DNA of 64,000 bases from Streptomyces puniciscabiei (GTDB lineage: Bacteria > Actinomycetota > Actinomycetes > Streptomycetales > Streptomycetaceae): assembly GCF_006715785.1 (NCBI RefSeq), contig NZ_VFNX01000001.1, forward strand, positions 1,998,501 through 2,062,500, written 5' to 3'. Under the pieces are notes generated by a model. It saw nothing but the letters and a program-made list of their open reading frames with translations. It was not told the DNA's origin and searched no databases. The position numbers and the translations under genes are program-made. Of this stretch, positions 42,562 through 51,724 are shown one piece after another; positions within the stretch are counted from its first letter, which is position 1, and each line of letters starts with the position of its first letter.

Positions 42562-43317
42562 TCAGGCCACCCCCAACCACTTCGCCGCCGCCTGGGAGCG
42601 GGTGGTGGTCTGGAGCTTGGCGAAGATGCGGTTGATGTGGTTCTTGACCGTCTTCTCGGAGATGAAGCAGGCGGCGGCGATCTGCTGGTTGGTCATGCCG
42701 GACGCGATGAGGTCCATGATCTCCGCCTCCCTGGTACTCAGCCGGAAACTTGAACGGAATGACTGTCCCACGGTGGGTTGCAGTTGCGAAAGGCCTTTGA
42801 TGGAGTTTTCCCCTAGGACGTCTGACTGTTGAGGTTCCGCGTGTGCAGGTGCACTTCCTCGCAACTCCGTCAGCAACGCCTTCGCCGCCCCCGGTGTCAC
42901 ATGCGGCCGGCCCTCCCGGACATCCCGTACCGCGCGCACCAGTTGCTCCGTCGTGAACTCGCCGTGGACCAGGTATCCCCCGGCCCCCAGCCGCAACGCC
43001 TCCCGCACGGTCTCCGTCTCGTGGCTGTAGGTGAGCATCATGACCGGCGCCAGCCGTACCAGGTGCGGCAACGCCGAGATTCCGTCGACCCCGGGCATGC
43101 GGACGTCGAGGAGGATGACGTCCGGCCGGTGTCGTACGGCCGCCTCGTACGCCTCGCGGCCGTCCGTCGCCTCCGCCACCACCGTGGTGTCCTCGCGGCC
43201 GGAGAGCAGTGCCGTCAGGCCCGCCCGGACCACGGGGTTGTCGTCGGCCACCAGCAGACGCAGCGGAGGGGGCGGCGGTGGCGTGGGGGCCTCCGGCCAG
43301 GGGTGGGTGTGCTGCAT
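42562..43317 (-). CDS. NarL/FixJ-type response regulator in the tad operon
   Basis: The 251-residue product has a receiver domain (about 19-135: LLVADDNPVVRAGL, phospho-acceptor Asp in VILLDVRMPG, and LTYSHETE). A LuxR-type helix-turn-helix follows (about 187-250: LSTREAEIMDLIASGMTNQQIA, ISEKTVKNHINRIFAKL). It starts 11 bases after the kinase stop and precedes the pilin gene by 98 bases, the largest internal gap of the operon. A second promoter under its own control could sit there. Confidence 0.92.
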   Translation of the reverse strand: MQHTHPWPEAPTPPPPPPLRLLVADDNPVVRAGLTALLSGREDTTVVAEATDGREAYEAAVRHRPDVILLDVRMPGVDGISALPHLVRLAPVMMLTYSHETETVREALRLGAGGYLVHGEFTTEQLVRAVRDVREGRPHVTPGAAKALLTELRGSAPAHAEPQQSDVLGENSIKGLSQLQPTVGQSFRSSFRLSTREAEIMDLIASGMTNQQIAAACFISEKTVKNHINRIFAKLQTTTRSQAAAKWLGVA

Positions 43318-43328
43318 GGTGCCTCCTC

Positions 43329-44765
43329 TCAGGGGTTCCGGGATGCGGGGTCGGGGCCGCTCGGGGACGACAGGGACGACACGGGGAGTTCCACGCGCAC
43401 CTCCGTGCCCCGTTCGTGGTCGCCCCTGCCGATGCGGATCCTCGCGCCCATCTGCGCCGCCCGCTCCACCATGCCGAGCAGGCCGAAGTGGCCGGCCTCG
43501 CGGAGCCGTTCGAGCGTGGTGCCGGGCGGGAGGCCGCGGCCGTCGTCGTGGATCGTCAGGCGCAGCAGGTTGCCGTGCACCTCCGCTCCCACCTCCACCC
43601 GGGTCGCGGACGCGTGGCGGTAGGCGTTCTCCAGCGCTTCCGTGGTGATGGCGAGGAGGTGCCGGGCCAGGGGGGCGGCCAGCGGGGGGAGACGGTTCGG
43701 GTCCAGGTCCGGGCAGGTGACCCGCAGGCCCGTGCGGGCCGTGAAGTCGTCGGCCGTCTCGGCAAGTTCGTGCCAGACCGTCGTGCCCCCGCCGTCGACG
43801 CCGCCCGCGTCCAGCCGGTCCGGCTGCTGTCGCCGCAGGTCCATGAGCAGTTCCCGCGACTCCGCCGCGGCCCTGCGCGCCGAGCGGGACACCAGTTCCG
43901 CCTGTTGCCGGATGCGGCCGGGGTCGGGGGCGTCGGCCGAGGCCGTGGCCGCCAGGCCGTCCGCGGCGAGGGCGACGCCGTACAGGGTCTTGGCCACGGA
44001 GTCGTGCATCTCGCGGGCCAGCCGGGCGCGTTCCGCGCTCACCGCCTCCGCCGCCGCGAGGCGCGCCTGGACCGTCGTCAGGGCGTGGGTCGCGGCGCCG
44101 AAGCGGAGCATCAGGTTGCGCAGTGTCGAGCCCATGGCACCGGCGATGACGCACAGGCCGGGAAGGAGGAGCGCTTCCGCCACCGGGGCGTGGCGGTCGG
44201 CCTTCAGGGTGGCGTGGACCAGCAGCAGGATCAGGGACTGGAGGGAGGCGAAGAACGCCGCGCCCCGCCAGCTGTAGACCAGGCCCGCCAGGAGGGGGGT
44301 GCAGACGCTGACGTAGGCGAGGGTGGTGTCCGGGCCCGCCGAGACGAGGAGGAACGAGCCGAAGAGGGTGTCGGCGGCCAGGAGGCTGGGGTGGCGCAGC
44401 AGGAGGGGGCCGAAGCGTTCCCAGTCGCGGAACAGGACGTACGACACCATGAAGGTGACGACCACCGCCGCGCCCACCAGGCGGGCGCCCAGGCCGGGGG
44501 CCGCGTGGAGCAGCGCGGCGGGGGCGGCCAGGGCGATCATGGCGAGGCGGAAACCGAAGACCTGCCGGCACATCGCCTGCAGCGCGCTGATCTGGATCTT
44601 CTCGGAGGGTTCGGGGGCGGGTGCGGTACGGGTCGTCGCCCTTCGGTGGCGCAGGAAGCGGCCCGTGGTGACCCTCGACCGCTCCCGGAGCCGGCCGAGG
44701 ACCTCTCTCGCCCTGCCGCCGGAGAACGTCCCTCCCCCGCGCCCCGTCAGCCCCGTCACCGTCAC
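43329..44765 (-). CDS. Sensor histidine kinase (HisKA_3 type) in the tad operon
   Basis: The 478-residue product has about six membrane helices (about 70-220) with little extracellular sequence. The dimerisation helix carries the phospho-His in RLAREMHDSVAKTLYG. The HATPase has TEALENAYRHASATRVEV (N box), IHDDGRGLPPG and GHFGLLGMVERA. It partners the following response regulator. With almost no outside domain it may sense the membrane or assembly state. The GTG at 44765 lies 7 bases after the tadC stop. Confidence 0.9.
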   Translation of the reverse strand: MTVTGLTGRGGGTFSGGRAREVLGRLRERSRVTTGRFLRHRRATTRTAPAPEPSEKIQISALQAMCRQVFGFRLAMIALAAPAALLHAAPGLGARLVGAAVVVTFMVSYVLFRDWERFGPLLLRHPSLLAADTLFGSFLLVSAGPDTTLAYVSVCTPLLAGLVYSWRGAAFFASLQSLILLLVHATLKADRHAPVAEALLLPGLCVIAGAMGSTLRNLMLRFGAATHALTTVQARLAAAEAVSAERARLAREMHDSVAKTLYGVALAADGLAATASADAPDPGRIRQQAELVSRSARRAAAESRELLMDLRRQQPDRLDAGGVDGGGTTVWHELAETADDFTARTGLRVTCPDLDPNRLPPLAAPLARHLLAITTEALENAYRHASATRVEVGAEVHGNLLRLTIHDDGRGLPPGTTLERLREAGHFGLLGMVERAAQMGARIRIGRGDHERGTEVRVELPVSSLSSPSGPDPASRNP

Positions 44766-44772
44766 GTCCGCC

Positions 44773-45663
44773 TCACTTCCCCGTCAGCGAGCCGAAGTCC
44801 ACGCCGGAGCCGAGGATCAGGCCGGCGCCCAGCAACAGCATCGTGGCCGGGACCATGAAGGTGGTGATCATCAGCGTGGCCTTGGGCACCGCGCGGGCGG
44901 CCTTGCGGCGGGCGTTCTGCGCGTCGGTGCGGCGCATGTCCTTGGCGAGGGAGACGAGGGTGTCGACGATCGGTGCGCCCAGCTCCTCCCCCTGCTGCAG
45001 TGCCGTCACGAACATCGCGACCTGTTCGGAGTCGTTGCGCCGACGAAGCTCCGCGAAGGCCTGGCGGCGGCTCATGCCCAGGTCCATCTGGCGCAGCGTG
45101 ATGCGCAGTTCGTCCGCCCAGGGACCCTCGTAGCGGGAAGCGACGCGGTCGAGGGCCTGGCGGAAGCCCAGCCCCGCGCTGACCACCACCGCCAGCACGT
45201 CCAGGAAGTCCGGCAGCGTGCGCTCGATGACGTCCTTGCGGACCCGGATCGCCGACCAGATGCCGACCTCCGTCCAGAACGCGCCGAAGAGCAACAGCAG
45301 CAGGGCCACGAACCACTGGCCCCGCAGCAGGAACACGAGGAATCCGACCGCGCCCAGCGCGCCGTACACCGCCCGCCGGGCCGCGTAGCGGTCGATGGTA
45401 AGGCCGCCGGGGTTGCCGGCGAGGTCGATCCTGCGGCGGTACTTGGCCACCAGGCGCGGGCCCATCAGGCGCAGCACGGCGGGGGCGTAGCGCATGCCCA
45501 TCCGGTCGATGACCGAGCCGACCGCGCCGGTGCGGGTGGCGCCGACCTCCAGGGCCACCGCCAGGTCGCCGGGGAGTTTCGCGTCCGCCCGGTACATCCG
45601 GATGCCCGCGAAGGCACCCCAGACGCCGAGGCCCATCAGCAGGGCGAGCAGGAATCCGATCAC
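44773..45663 (-). CDS. tadC: TadC-like inner-membrane platform protein
   Basis: The 296-residue product belongs to the type II secretion F family: DVIERTLPDFLDVLAVVVSAGL, then MDLGMSRRQAFAELRRRN and VAMFVTALQQGEELGAPIVDTL. Membrane helices are at both ends and near the centre. It works with TadB as the platform through which pilins are pushed. The GTG at 45663 lies 13 bases after tadB. Confidence 0.9.
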   Translation of the reverse strand: MIGFLLALLMGLGVWGAFAGIRMYRADAKLPGDLAVALEVGATRTGAVGSVIDRMGMRYAPAVLRLMGPRLVAKYRRRIDLAGNPGGLTIDRYAARRAVYGALGAVGFLVFLLRGQWFVALLLLLFGAFWTEVGIWSAIRVRKDVIERTLPDFLDVLAVVVSAGLGFRQALDRVASRYEGPWADELRITLRQMDLGMSRRQAFAELRRRNDSEQVAMFVTALQQGEELGAPIVDTLVSLAKDMRRTDAQNARRKAARAVPKATLMITTFMVPATMLLLGAGLILGSGVDFGSLTGK

Positions 45664-45676
45664 CGGGCCGCCCTCC

Positions 45677-46621
45677 TCACACGTCGATCCGGCTCAGGCG
45701 CCGGATGAGGACGAATCCGACCGCGTACATCGCGAAGGCGATGAGCACGCAGGCCTGGCCGACGGGTGAGCCGGTCATGCGGGCCAGCGCTCCGTCCTTC
45801 ACCCCGTTCATCAGGAACAGCGCGCCCACGCCGAGGACGGGGACGGCGTACGACGTCATCGTCACCTGGCTCAGCTGGGTGCGGATCTCGCGGCGGGTCT
45901 CCTTGCGTTCCTCCAGGGTCTCGGTCAGGTTCCGCAGCGCACTCACCACCTGGCCGCCCGCTCTGTTCGACAGCACCAGGGTGGTGACGAGGACGACCAG
46001 TTCGCGGGAGGGGAGGCGGTCGGCCAGCTCGCCGAGCGCGTCGTCGAGGGAGTGGCCGATGGCCAACTGGTCGGACACCTTGGCCAGTTCCTCGCCCGCC
46101 GGGGCCTCCAGCTCCTCGGCCGCCATGCCGATCGCGGTGCGCAGGGCGAGGCCCGCCTGGGTGGCGTTGGCCAGGATGCGGGCGAGTTCGGGGAGTTGGT
46201 TGATGAACCGCTCGATGCGTTTCTGGCGCTGCCAGTTGAGGAACTGGACCGCTGCCCAGATGCCGAGCAGGCCGGCGAGCGGGCCGAAGAAGGGGGCCAG
46301 GGTGGCCTGGCCGATCAGCCAGAGCGCGGCGACGGTGGCGACCATGTAGACGAAGAACTCGCCCGGGGTGACGTCCAGGCCGGTGGCCGCCAGGCGCAGC
46401 TCCAGCCGGCGGCCGAGGCGGGTGCGGCGCAGTCGCCGGTCCAGGTCGCGGAAGCGGCGCGTGCGGCCGGTCGCCGGGACCGGGCCGGTGTGGGTGAGGC
46501 GGTCCACGAGGGCGGCGCGATGGGCCCGGCCCGAGGCGTAGGTGTGCACGCCGGCCACCGCCAGGACGCAGGTCAGCAGCGTCACGCCGGTGGTGAGCTG
46601 TGCGAGGGTGTGGAGTTCCAT
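45677..46621 (-). CDS. tadB: TadB-like inner-membrane platform protein
   Basis: The 314-residue product has membrane helices near 8-25, 85-125 and 255-305. The F-domain phrases are INQLPELARILANATQAGLAL, IGHSLDDALGELADRLPS and NRAGGQVVSALRNLTETLEER. It pairs with TadC. The ATG at 46621 lies seven bases beyond the tadA stop, typical of the tight packing here. Confidence 0.9.
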   Translation of the reverse strand: MELHTLAQLTTGVTLLTCVLAVAGVHTYASGRAHRAALVDRLTHTGPVPATGRTRRFRDLDRRLRRTRLGRRLELRLAATGLDVTPGEFFVYMVATVAALWLIGQATLAPFFGPLAGLLGIWAAVQFLNWQRQKRIERFINQLPELARILANATQAGLALRTAIGMAAEELEAPAGEELAKVSDQLAIGHSLDDALGELADRLPSRELVVLVTTLVLSNRAGGQVVSALRNLTETLEERKETRREIRTQLSQVTMTSYAVPVLGVGALFLMNGVKDGALARMTGSPVGQACVLIAFAMYAVGFVLIRRLSRIDV

Positions 46622-46628
46622 GGGTGGC

Positions 46629-47966
46629 CTACCTGGCTTCTCGGGTGGCGAGCTGGTCCACGGAGTGGGCGACTCCGAAGGCCTGCGGGACGGGCTGGCT
46701 CGCCATGTAGAGACGGTCGGCGGTACGGCGGGGCAGCGGGAAGTACTGGAAGGTGCCGTACACGCGGCCGTCGGGCGTCATGGGCCGGGCGTCGAACCGG
46801 GCCGCGGTCGCGAGCCGGTACGGCTCTCCGCCGTGGCTGTCGAGCAGCGCGATCTCGGTGATCCGGCGGGCGCCGTCGGCGAACCGGGTGAGCTGGACGA
46901 TGACGTCGACCGCGCTGTTGATCTGGTCGTGCAGGGCCACGAAGGGCACCTCGACGTCGGACATGGAGGCGAGGGTCTGCAGCCGGGTCAGCGCGTCCTC
47001 AGCGCTGTTGGCGTGCACGGTGGCCAGCGAGCCGTCGTGGCCCGTCGACATCGCCTGGAGCATGTCGAGGGACTCGCCGCCGCGGACCTCGCCGACCACG
47101 ATCCGGTCCGGGCGCATGCGCAGGGAGTTGCGGACCAGGTCGCGGATGGTGACCTGGCCCTTGCCCTCGACGTTCGGCGGCCGCGACTCCAGGCGGACCA
47201 CGTGTGTCTGCTGGAGCTGGAGCTCGGCGGAGTCCTCGATGGTGATGATGCGTTCGTGGGGCGGGATCAGCCCCGAGAGCGCATTCAGCAGGGTGGTCTT
47301 CCCGGTGCCGGTGGCGCCGGAGACGATGATGTTGAACTTCGCCTGCACCAGCCCCGCCAGCAGATACACCATGGGCTCGTCCAGCGAGCCGAAGGCGACC
47401 AGCTCCTGGAGGGTGAAGGAGCGCGGGAAGCGGCGGATGGTGAGGATCGGGCCGGTCAGTGACAGGGGCGGGATGATGACGTTGACGCGCTCGCCGGAGG
47501 GCAGGCGGGCGTCCACCATCGGGTTCGACTCGTCCACCCGCCGGTTGACGGTGGACACGATCCGCTCGATGGTCTGCATCAGCTGGTCCGAGGAGGCGAA
47601 CCGGAGCGGCAGCTGCTCGACGCGGCCGCCGCGCTCGACGAAGATCGCGTCGGGGCCGTTCACCATGATCTCGGTGATCGACGCGTCCTCCAGCAGCGGC
47701 TCCAGGATGCCGAGGCCCAGCGCCTCGTCCACCACCCGGCGGATCAGCTGCGAGCGCTCGACCGTCGACAGCACCGGGCCCTCACGGCTGATGATGTGCC
47801 CGAGCACCCGCTCCAGGCGCGCCCGGCGCTCGGCGGCCGCGAGCGAACTCATCTCCGCGAGGTCGATCTCCTCCAGCAGCTTGGCCCGGTAGGAGGCGAC
47901 CAGGTGTCCGTCCTCGCCCCGGCTGCCGTGGTCCTCCGGAGTGCTGATGCGTGCCCGCAGGCTCAT
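46629..47966 (-). CDS. tadA: TadA/CpaF-type secretion ATPase
   Basis: The 445-residue product powers pilus assembly. It has ITEIMVNGPDAIFVERGG, Walker A SGATGTGKTTLLNAL, the Asp box IITIEDSAELQL, Walker B RPDRIVVGEVRGGESLDML and the His box STGHDGSLATVHANS. All nucleotide-handling motifs are intact and length is normal. It lies between tadE-like genes and tadB in the single-strand array. Confidence 0.95.
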   Translation of the reverse strand: MSLRARISTPEDHGSRGEDGHLVASYRAKLLEEIDLAEMSSLAAAERRARLERVLGHIISREGPVLSTVERSQLIRRVVDEALGLGILEPLLEDASITEIMVNGPDAIFVERGGRVEQLPLRFASSDQLMQTIERIVSTVNRRVDESNPMVDARLPSGERVNVIIPPLSLTGPILTIRRFPRSFTLQELVAFGSLDEPMVYLLAGLVQAKFNIIVSGATGTGKTTLLNALSGLIPPHERIITIEDSAELQLQQTHVVRLESRPPNVEGKGQVTIRDLVRNSLRMRPDRIVVGEVRGGESLDMLQAMSTGHDGSLATVHANSAEDALTRLQTLASMSDVEVPFVALHDQINSAVDVIVQLTRFADGARRITEIALLDSHGGEPYRLATAARFDARPMTPDGRVYGTFQYFPLPRRTADRLYMASQPVPQAFGVAHSVDQLATREAR

Positions 47967-47982
47967 GTCGGCACCTCCTCGG

Positions 47983-48336
47983 TCAGTGGTCGAGCGGCAT
48001 GGTGGCGGACTTGACGGCGGGGTCGAAGGGCCAGCCGGGGACGATCCGGGGGATGTCCACCGTGGCGGTGACGGTCACGGAGCCGTCTCCTCCGCCCGCG
48101 GTCGAACAGGTCACGGTGAGTCCGCCGCTGACGGCCTCGGAGCACGCCTGCTGGGCGTCCTGCCGCAGAGAGGCCGCCCGCGCCCCCGCCCGGGCCGCCG
48201 TACTGGCCTGCTCGGCGGCGTAGGCGACGGCCCCGATCTGGATGCCGGCCAGGGCCACGATCAGGAGGACCGGGATGAAGCCGAGGTACTCGATGGCGAC
48301 TTGGCCCCTGTCGCGCGGTTCTCGCCGATACGACAT
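47983..48336 (-). CDS. TadE-like pseudopilin, first copy
   Basis: The 117-residue product has a basic head, then RGQVAIEYLGFIPVLLIVALAG, the TadE hydrophobic helix with Glu. AARAGARAASL and a short extracytoplasmic part with two Cys follow. It is a minor pilin of Tad systems. Its ATG (48336) comes one base after the neighbouring TadE-like stop (48338). Confidence 0.85.
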   Translation of the reverse strand: MSYRREPRDRGQVAIEYLGFIPVLLIVALAGIQIGAVAYAAEQASTAARAGARAASLRQDAQQACSEAVSGGLTVTCSTAGGGDGSVTVTATVDIPRIVPGWPFDPAVKSATMPLDH

Positions 48337-48337
48337 C

Positions 48338-48730
48338 TCAGCGCTTCACCTCCTCGACGGCACCGGCGTGGCCCGTCACGTGGGCCGGGAAGTCGATCAG
48401 GCCGGGGAAGAGGACGGGAACCCTGAGCCTCACGTCCACGCTCACATAGCCGGTCTGGTCGCACCCGCTCACCTCGGCACCCCCTTGCCACGCCCCCGAC
48501 AGATGCTTCAGCGCCGCCTGCCGGCAGACCCCGGCCCGTTCCCCTCGCGGCGCCGCCGTCCCCGCCCGCACCCCCTCGTCCGCAGCATTCCCGGCGAGCG
48601 TGAAGGTGTACCCCACGAGCACGGCCTGCCACAGGAGCACCAGCGTCAGGATGATCAGCGGCGTCATACCGAGAAACTCGATGCTGACCTGCCCCCGGTC
48701 CCGATCCCGGTCCCCACCCGACCTGCTCAC
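48338..48730 (-). CDS. TadE-like pseudopilin, second copy
   Basis: The 130-residue product from GTG 48730 reads RGQVSIEFLGMTPLIILTLVLL, the TadE helix, followed by AADEGVRAGTAA and an outer domain with two cysteines. It lies seven bases after tadZ. The two TadE-like proteins differ in sequence, so they probably occupy different places in the pilus tip or base. Confidence 0.85.
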   Translation of the reverse strand: MSRSGGDRDRDRGQVSIEFLGMTPLIILTLVLLWQAVLVGYTFTLAGNAADEGVRAGTAAPRGERAGVCRQAALKHLSGAWQGGAEVSGCDQTGYVSVDVRLRVPVLFPGLIDFPAHVTGHAGAVEEVKR

Positions 48731-48737
48731 CGCCCCC

Positions 48738-49979
48738 TCACTCCTTCCGCCGCCGGAATCCGCCCGGACCACGCCCGCTCCCCCGGTGGCCCGCAGCACC
48801 CTCGGCCGCCTTCACCAGCCCCAGCTCCCCCGCGAGCCCCCACAGTGCCTGCTTCACCGTGCTCTTGCTGTCGAGCTCATGGACCCGGCCGGCGTCCACA
48901 ACGGCCTGAAGTTCCTTGAAGTTGGCGGGAATCGCCGTACGCGCGAGCGCGGTCCCGGTGATGCGCTGCACGAGCGCGGGCTGGATCTCCGTACTGCGGC
49001 TGTGCCGGTTGACGACCACCGTGGTCTCCTCGGCCTTGCGGATCTGCAGCCGGTCCCACATCCGTACGGTCCGCTTGGCGGCGCGGACGGCGATGACGTC
49101 CGGCGTGGTGAGAAGCAGTGCGATGTCGGCCATCTCCACCACGGCGGCGCCCGCACCGCTCAGCTGGGCGCCGCAGTCGACGACGACCACCTCGTAGCGG
49201 GAGCGCAGGGCGCTGACGATCTGCCGGGCGGCGCGGTCGGTGACCTCCTCGCCGCGTTCGCCCTCGCCGGGCGCGAGGAGCAGGGCGAGCCCGGTGTCGT
49301 GGCGGAAGACGGCGTCGGCGAGGACGCGGGGGGAGATGTCGGTGATGGCGGCGAGGTCGACGACGGAGCGCCGGAACTGGATGTCCAGGTAGGAGGCGAT
49401 GTCCCCGGTCTGCAGGTCGAGGTCGACCAGGGCCGTCGGCCGGCCGGAGGCCTGTGCGGCGAGGGCCAGTTGGAGCGCCGTCAGCGTCGCGCCGGTGCCC
49501 CCCTTGGCGCCGCTGACCGTGACGACCGTACCGCCGACTCCGCCGAGCATGTCGGAGGCGCCGTGCCCGAGATGGCGCCGTACGCCGGTCGACCACTGGG
49601 CGACCGCCTGGACCCGGCTGGCGAGTTCCTCGTACGACAGCGGGAGCGCGACCAGGCCGCGGGCGCCGGAGTCCATGGCGGCGGAGAACAGGCCGGGGCC
49701 GGCGTCGGTGGTGACGAGGATGACGCCGACGGCGGGGAAGCGCAGGGCGACCTCGCGGATCAGCTCCAGGGCCGGGACCGGTCCGATGCGCTCGTGGACG
49801 ACGACGACTTCGGGGAGTTCGTCCACGGACTCGGCGGCGAGCCGGGCGAGGGTGTCGACGAGCTGGGTGGAGTCGCCGACCGGTGGCTGCGGTTCGGCGT
49901 CGGGGAGCTGGCTGAGCAGGGTGGTGAGGGAGCGTACGGCGTCCGGGTCGGCTCCCGCCGGGAGGATCCTGGTGGGCAT
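48738..49979 (-). CDS. tadZ: TadZ/CpaE-like ATPase
   Basis: The product is about 413 residues from ATG 49979 (GTG 49988 is an alternative). An atypical receiver domain (about 1-130) precedes a MinD/ParA-type ATPase with the deviant Walker A VSGAKGGTGATLTALQLA, LVDLDLQTGDIASYL and VVVDCGAQLSG. TadZ proteins position the pilus machine at the pole. The C-terminus is basic and disordered. Confidence 0.9.
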   Translation of the reverse strand: MPTRILPAGADPDAVRSLTTLLSQLPDAEPQPPVGDSTQLVDTLARLAAESVDELPEVVVVHERIGPVPALELIREVALRFPAVGVILVTTDAGPGLFSAAMDSGARGLVALPLSYEELASRVQAVAQWSTGVRRHLGHGASDMLGGVGGTVVTVSGAKGGTGATLTALQLALAAQASGRPTALVDLDLQTGDIASYLDIQFRRSVVDLAAITDISPRVLADAVFRHDTGLALLLAPGEGERGEEVTDRAARQIVSALRSRYEVVVVDCGAQLSGAGAAVVEMADIALLLTTPDVIAVRAAKRTVRMWDRLQIRKAEETTVVVNRHSRSTEIQPALVQRITGTALARTAIPANFKELQAVVDAGRVHELDSKSTVKQALWGLAGELGLVKAAEGAAGHRGSGRGPGGFRRRKE

Positions 49980-49994
49980 GCGGGCCACCGCCTC

Positions 49995-50702
49995 TCACTT
50001 GTCCGTCGCGAGTTCGTAGGTGCGGTCCCGGTCCGGGACGCCGGTCTCGCTGCCGGGCGCCACCAGCGCGAGCCGGACGCGCTGGGCGAAGGACTCGGCG
50101 TAGGTGATGCGCTGGGCGTCGAGGGTGGACAGCGCGAAGGTGATGGGGACGGCCTCGCTGGGCTGCTGCTGGTTCTTGCTCTGGTCCGGGTCGAGGGCGG
50201 TGATCTGGCCGACGTCGAGGACACGGGCGTTGGCGACGATGATCTTCGACTGGTCCGGGTCGCCCTCCTTCTTTCCGGCGAAGGTGGCGTACACGTTGAC
50301 GTGCGATCCCGGGGTGATCTTCCCTGCCACGCCGGTCGCCGCGTCGATCATGATGGCGACCTCCTGCTGTCCGGGCTGGAGGGCGGGCTGGTCGACGATC
50401 ATGTCGGTCTGGAGCAGGGAGCCCGCGCGCAGGGTGGTGACGGCGATCTTGCCCTGGATCTGCCGCAGGTCGGTGACCGCGTTGCCGGACAGCCACCGCC
50501 TGGGCATCTTGATCTTCTCGAACTGGCCGGCGCCGAGGGTGGTGTACGGCTTCACGTCGGACCGCACCCGGTAGGCGGTGACCTCCGGCCCGACCTTGGA
50601 ATCGACGTTGTGGACGACGGAGAGCACGCCGGCGAACGCGCCGAGAGCGCACAGGACCGAGAGGATCAGGAGTATCACGCCGCGGCGCTGACGGGAGTTC
50701 AT
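49995..50702 (-). CDS. cpaB: CpaB/RcpC-like pilus protein with SAF domain
   Basis: The 235-residue product has one N-terminal membrane helix (about 8-30). A SAF domain follows (VRSDVKPYTTLGAGQFEKI, RAGSLLQTDMI), then an RcpC-type beta region (GSHVNVYATFAGKKEG). In Gram-negatives CpaB sits in the periplasm near the secretin. Here it should face the wall. It opens the core of the array after the zinc-ribbon gene. Confidence 0.88.
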   Translation of the reverse strand: MNSRQRRGVILLILSVLCALGAFAGVLSVVHNVDSKVGPEVTAYRVRSDVKPYTTLGAGQFEKIKMPRRWLSGNAVTDLRQIQGKIAVTTLRAGSLLQTDMIVDQPALQPGQQEVAIMIDAATGVAGKITPGSHVNVYATFAGKKEGDPDQSKIIVANARVLDVGQITALDPDQSKNQQQPSEAVPITFALSTLDAQRITYAESFAQRVRLALVAPGSETGVPDRDRTYELATDK

Positions 50703-50760
50703 GAACCGTGCAACCTCATTGGGGGAATCGGTCGAGCGGGCTGGGGACGTACGGGTCGGG

Positions 50761-51642
50761 TCAGGCGGGCGTGCGCTGTTCCAGGGCGCGGGGCGCGGCT
50801 GCTTCGCGGGCGGGCGGGGTGGCGGAGCAGAAGACGCAGCGGTCGCCGATGACGTCCAGGCCGCACCAGTGGCAGGTGGTCTGCCGCACCGAGGTCACCA
50901 GCTGATACAGGACGGACAGATCGGCGAGGTAGCTGCAGAACTCGGTCATGCGGCCCGTCCCCCACCACACCGGGGACTCGGCGGGCAGCGGGACCTCGCG
51001 CAGCCCGTGCACGCTCCACTGCCCCGCGAGACCGGCGACCCAGTCCCCCTGCAGCTGCCCCTTGGCGACGAGCATCCAGGTGTTGAACTCGGGGCCTTTG
51101 AGCGTGACACCGGGTCCGGTGCGCACGAGCTGCGGCTCGGGGTGCGCGAGCACGGCGAACTGGCTGCCGGGCACCCAGGACTTGGCGTGCGCCTTCAGTC
51201 CGACCGGCACCCGGTCCAGCCTGGAGACCGAGGCGAGTACGGCCCCGGCGTGGATGTAGTGGGTGAGCAGCCGCCCGGCGGAGGCGAGGACGCCCGGGCT
51301 GAGGTCGCAGGAGGCCAGCTGCCGCAGCTGCCGGGCGAGCACGGCGATGCCGAGGGGCGGCAGTTCAGGGCGGAAGACGGCGATGCGGTCGCTCTCCAGC
51401 AGCGAGCGCAGGGTGTGCAGCCGCCGTACGACGGGCTCGGGGGTCGCGGTCGAGCAGACGACGATGACGTATCCGTACTGCTCGGTCAGGGTGTGGAGTT
51501 CGGTGAGCGCGTGCTCCAGGGGCCGCTGGTCGAGGCCGCCGAGCACGACGGCCGGCATGGTCCGTTCGTCCTGCGCCGGCAGCGCCATGTCGGCACTGGT
51601 CACGGCAATGGCAGTTGGCACGCGCAGCTCCCCGCTCTTCAC
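50761..51642 (-). CDS. Conserved tad-locus protein with a C-terminal zinc ribbon
   Basis: The 293-residue product has no named family that was recognised. The N-terminal 130 residues have alternating strands and helices (ALTELHTLTEQYGYVIVVCS, RIAVFRPELPPLGIAVLARQL). The middle is rich in Trp. The end has CHWCGLDVIGDRCVFC, two CxxC knuckles that should bind zinc. There is no signal peptide or membrane helix, so it is cytoplasmic. It is the first gene of the operon, 58 bases before cpaB. It could be a regulator or a machine component. Confidence 0.7.
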   Translation of the reverse strand: MKSGELRVPTAIAVTSADMALPAQDERTMPAVVLGGLDQRPLEHALTELHTLTEQYGYVIVVCSTATPEPVVRRLHTLRSLLESDRIAVFRPELPPLGIAVLARQLRQLASCDLSPGVLASAGRLLTHYIHAGAVLASVSRLDRVPVGLKAHAKSWVPGSQFAVLAHPEPQLVRTGPGVTLKGPEFNTWMLVAKGQLQGDWVAGLAGQWSVHGLREVPLPAESPVWWGTGRMTEFCSYLADLSVLYQLVTSVRQTTCHWCGLDVIGDRCVFCSATPPAREAAAPRALEQRTPA

Positions 51643-51724
51643 ACCCGCCGGCCCACGGAGGTGACTCCCGTGCGCCAGGACGACTTCACTGCGTGACTAC
51701 GTGAGCACTGTATCCACGGCCGTA

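Noticed and set aside
42562-44571. 669-codon form of the response regulator
   Set aside because: The first 418 codons are an out-of-frame reading of the kinase gene. The family start at ATG 43317 is clear.
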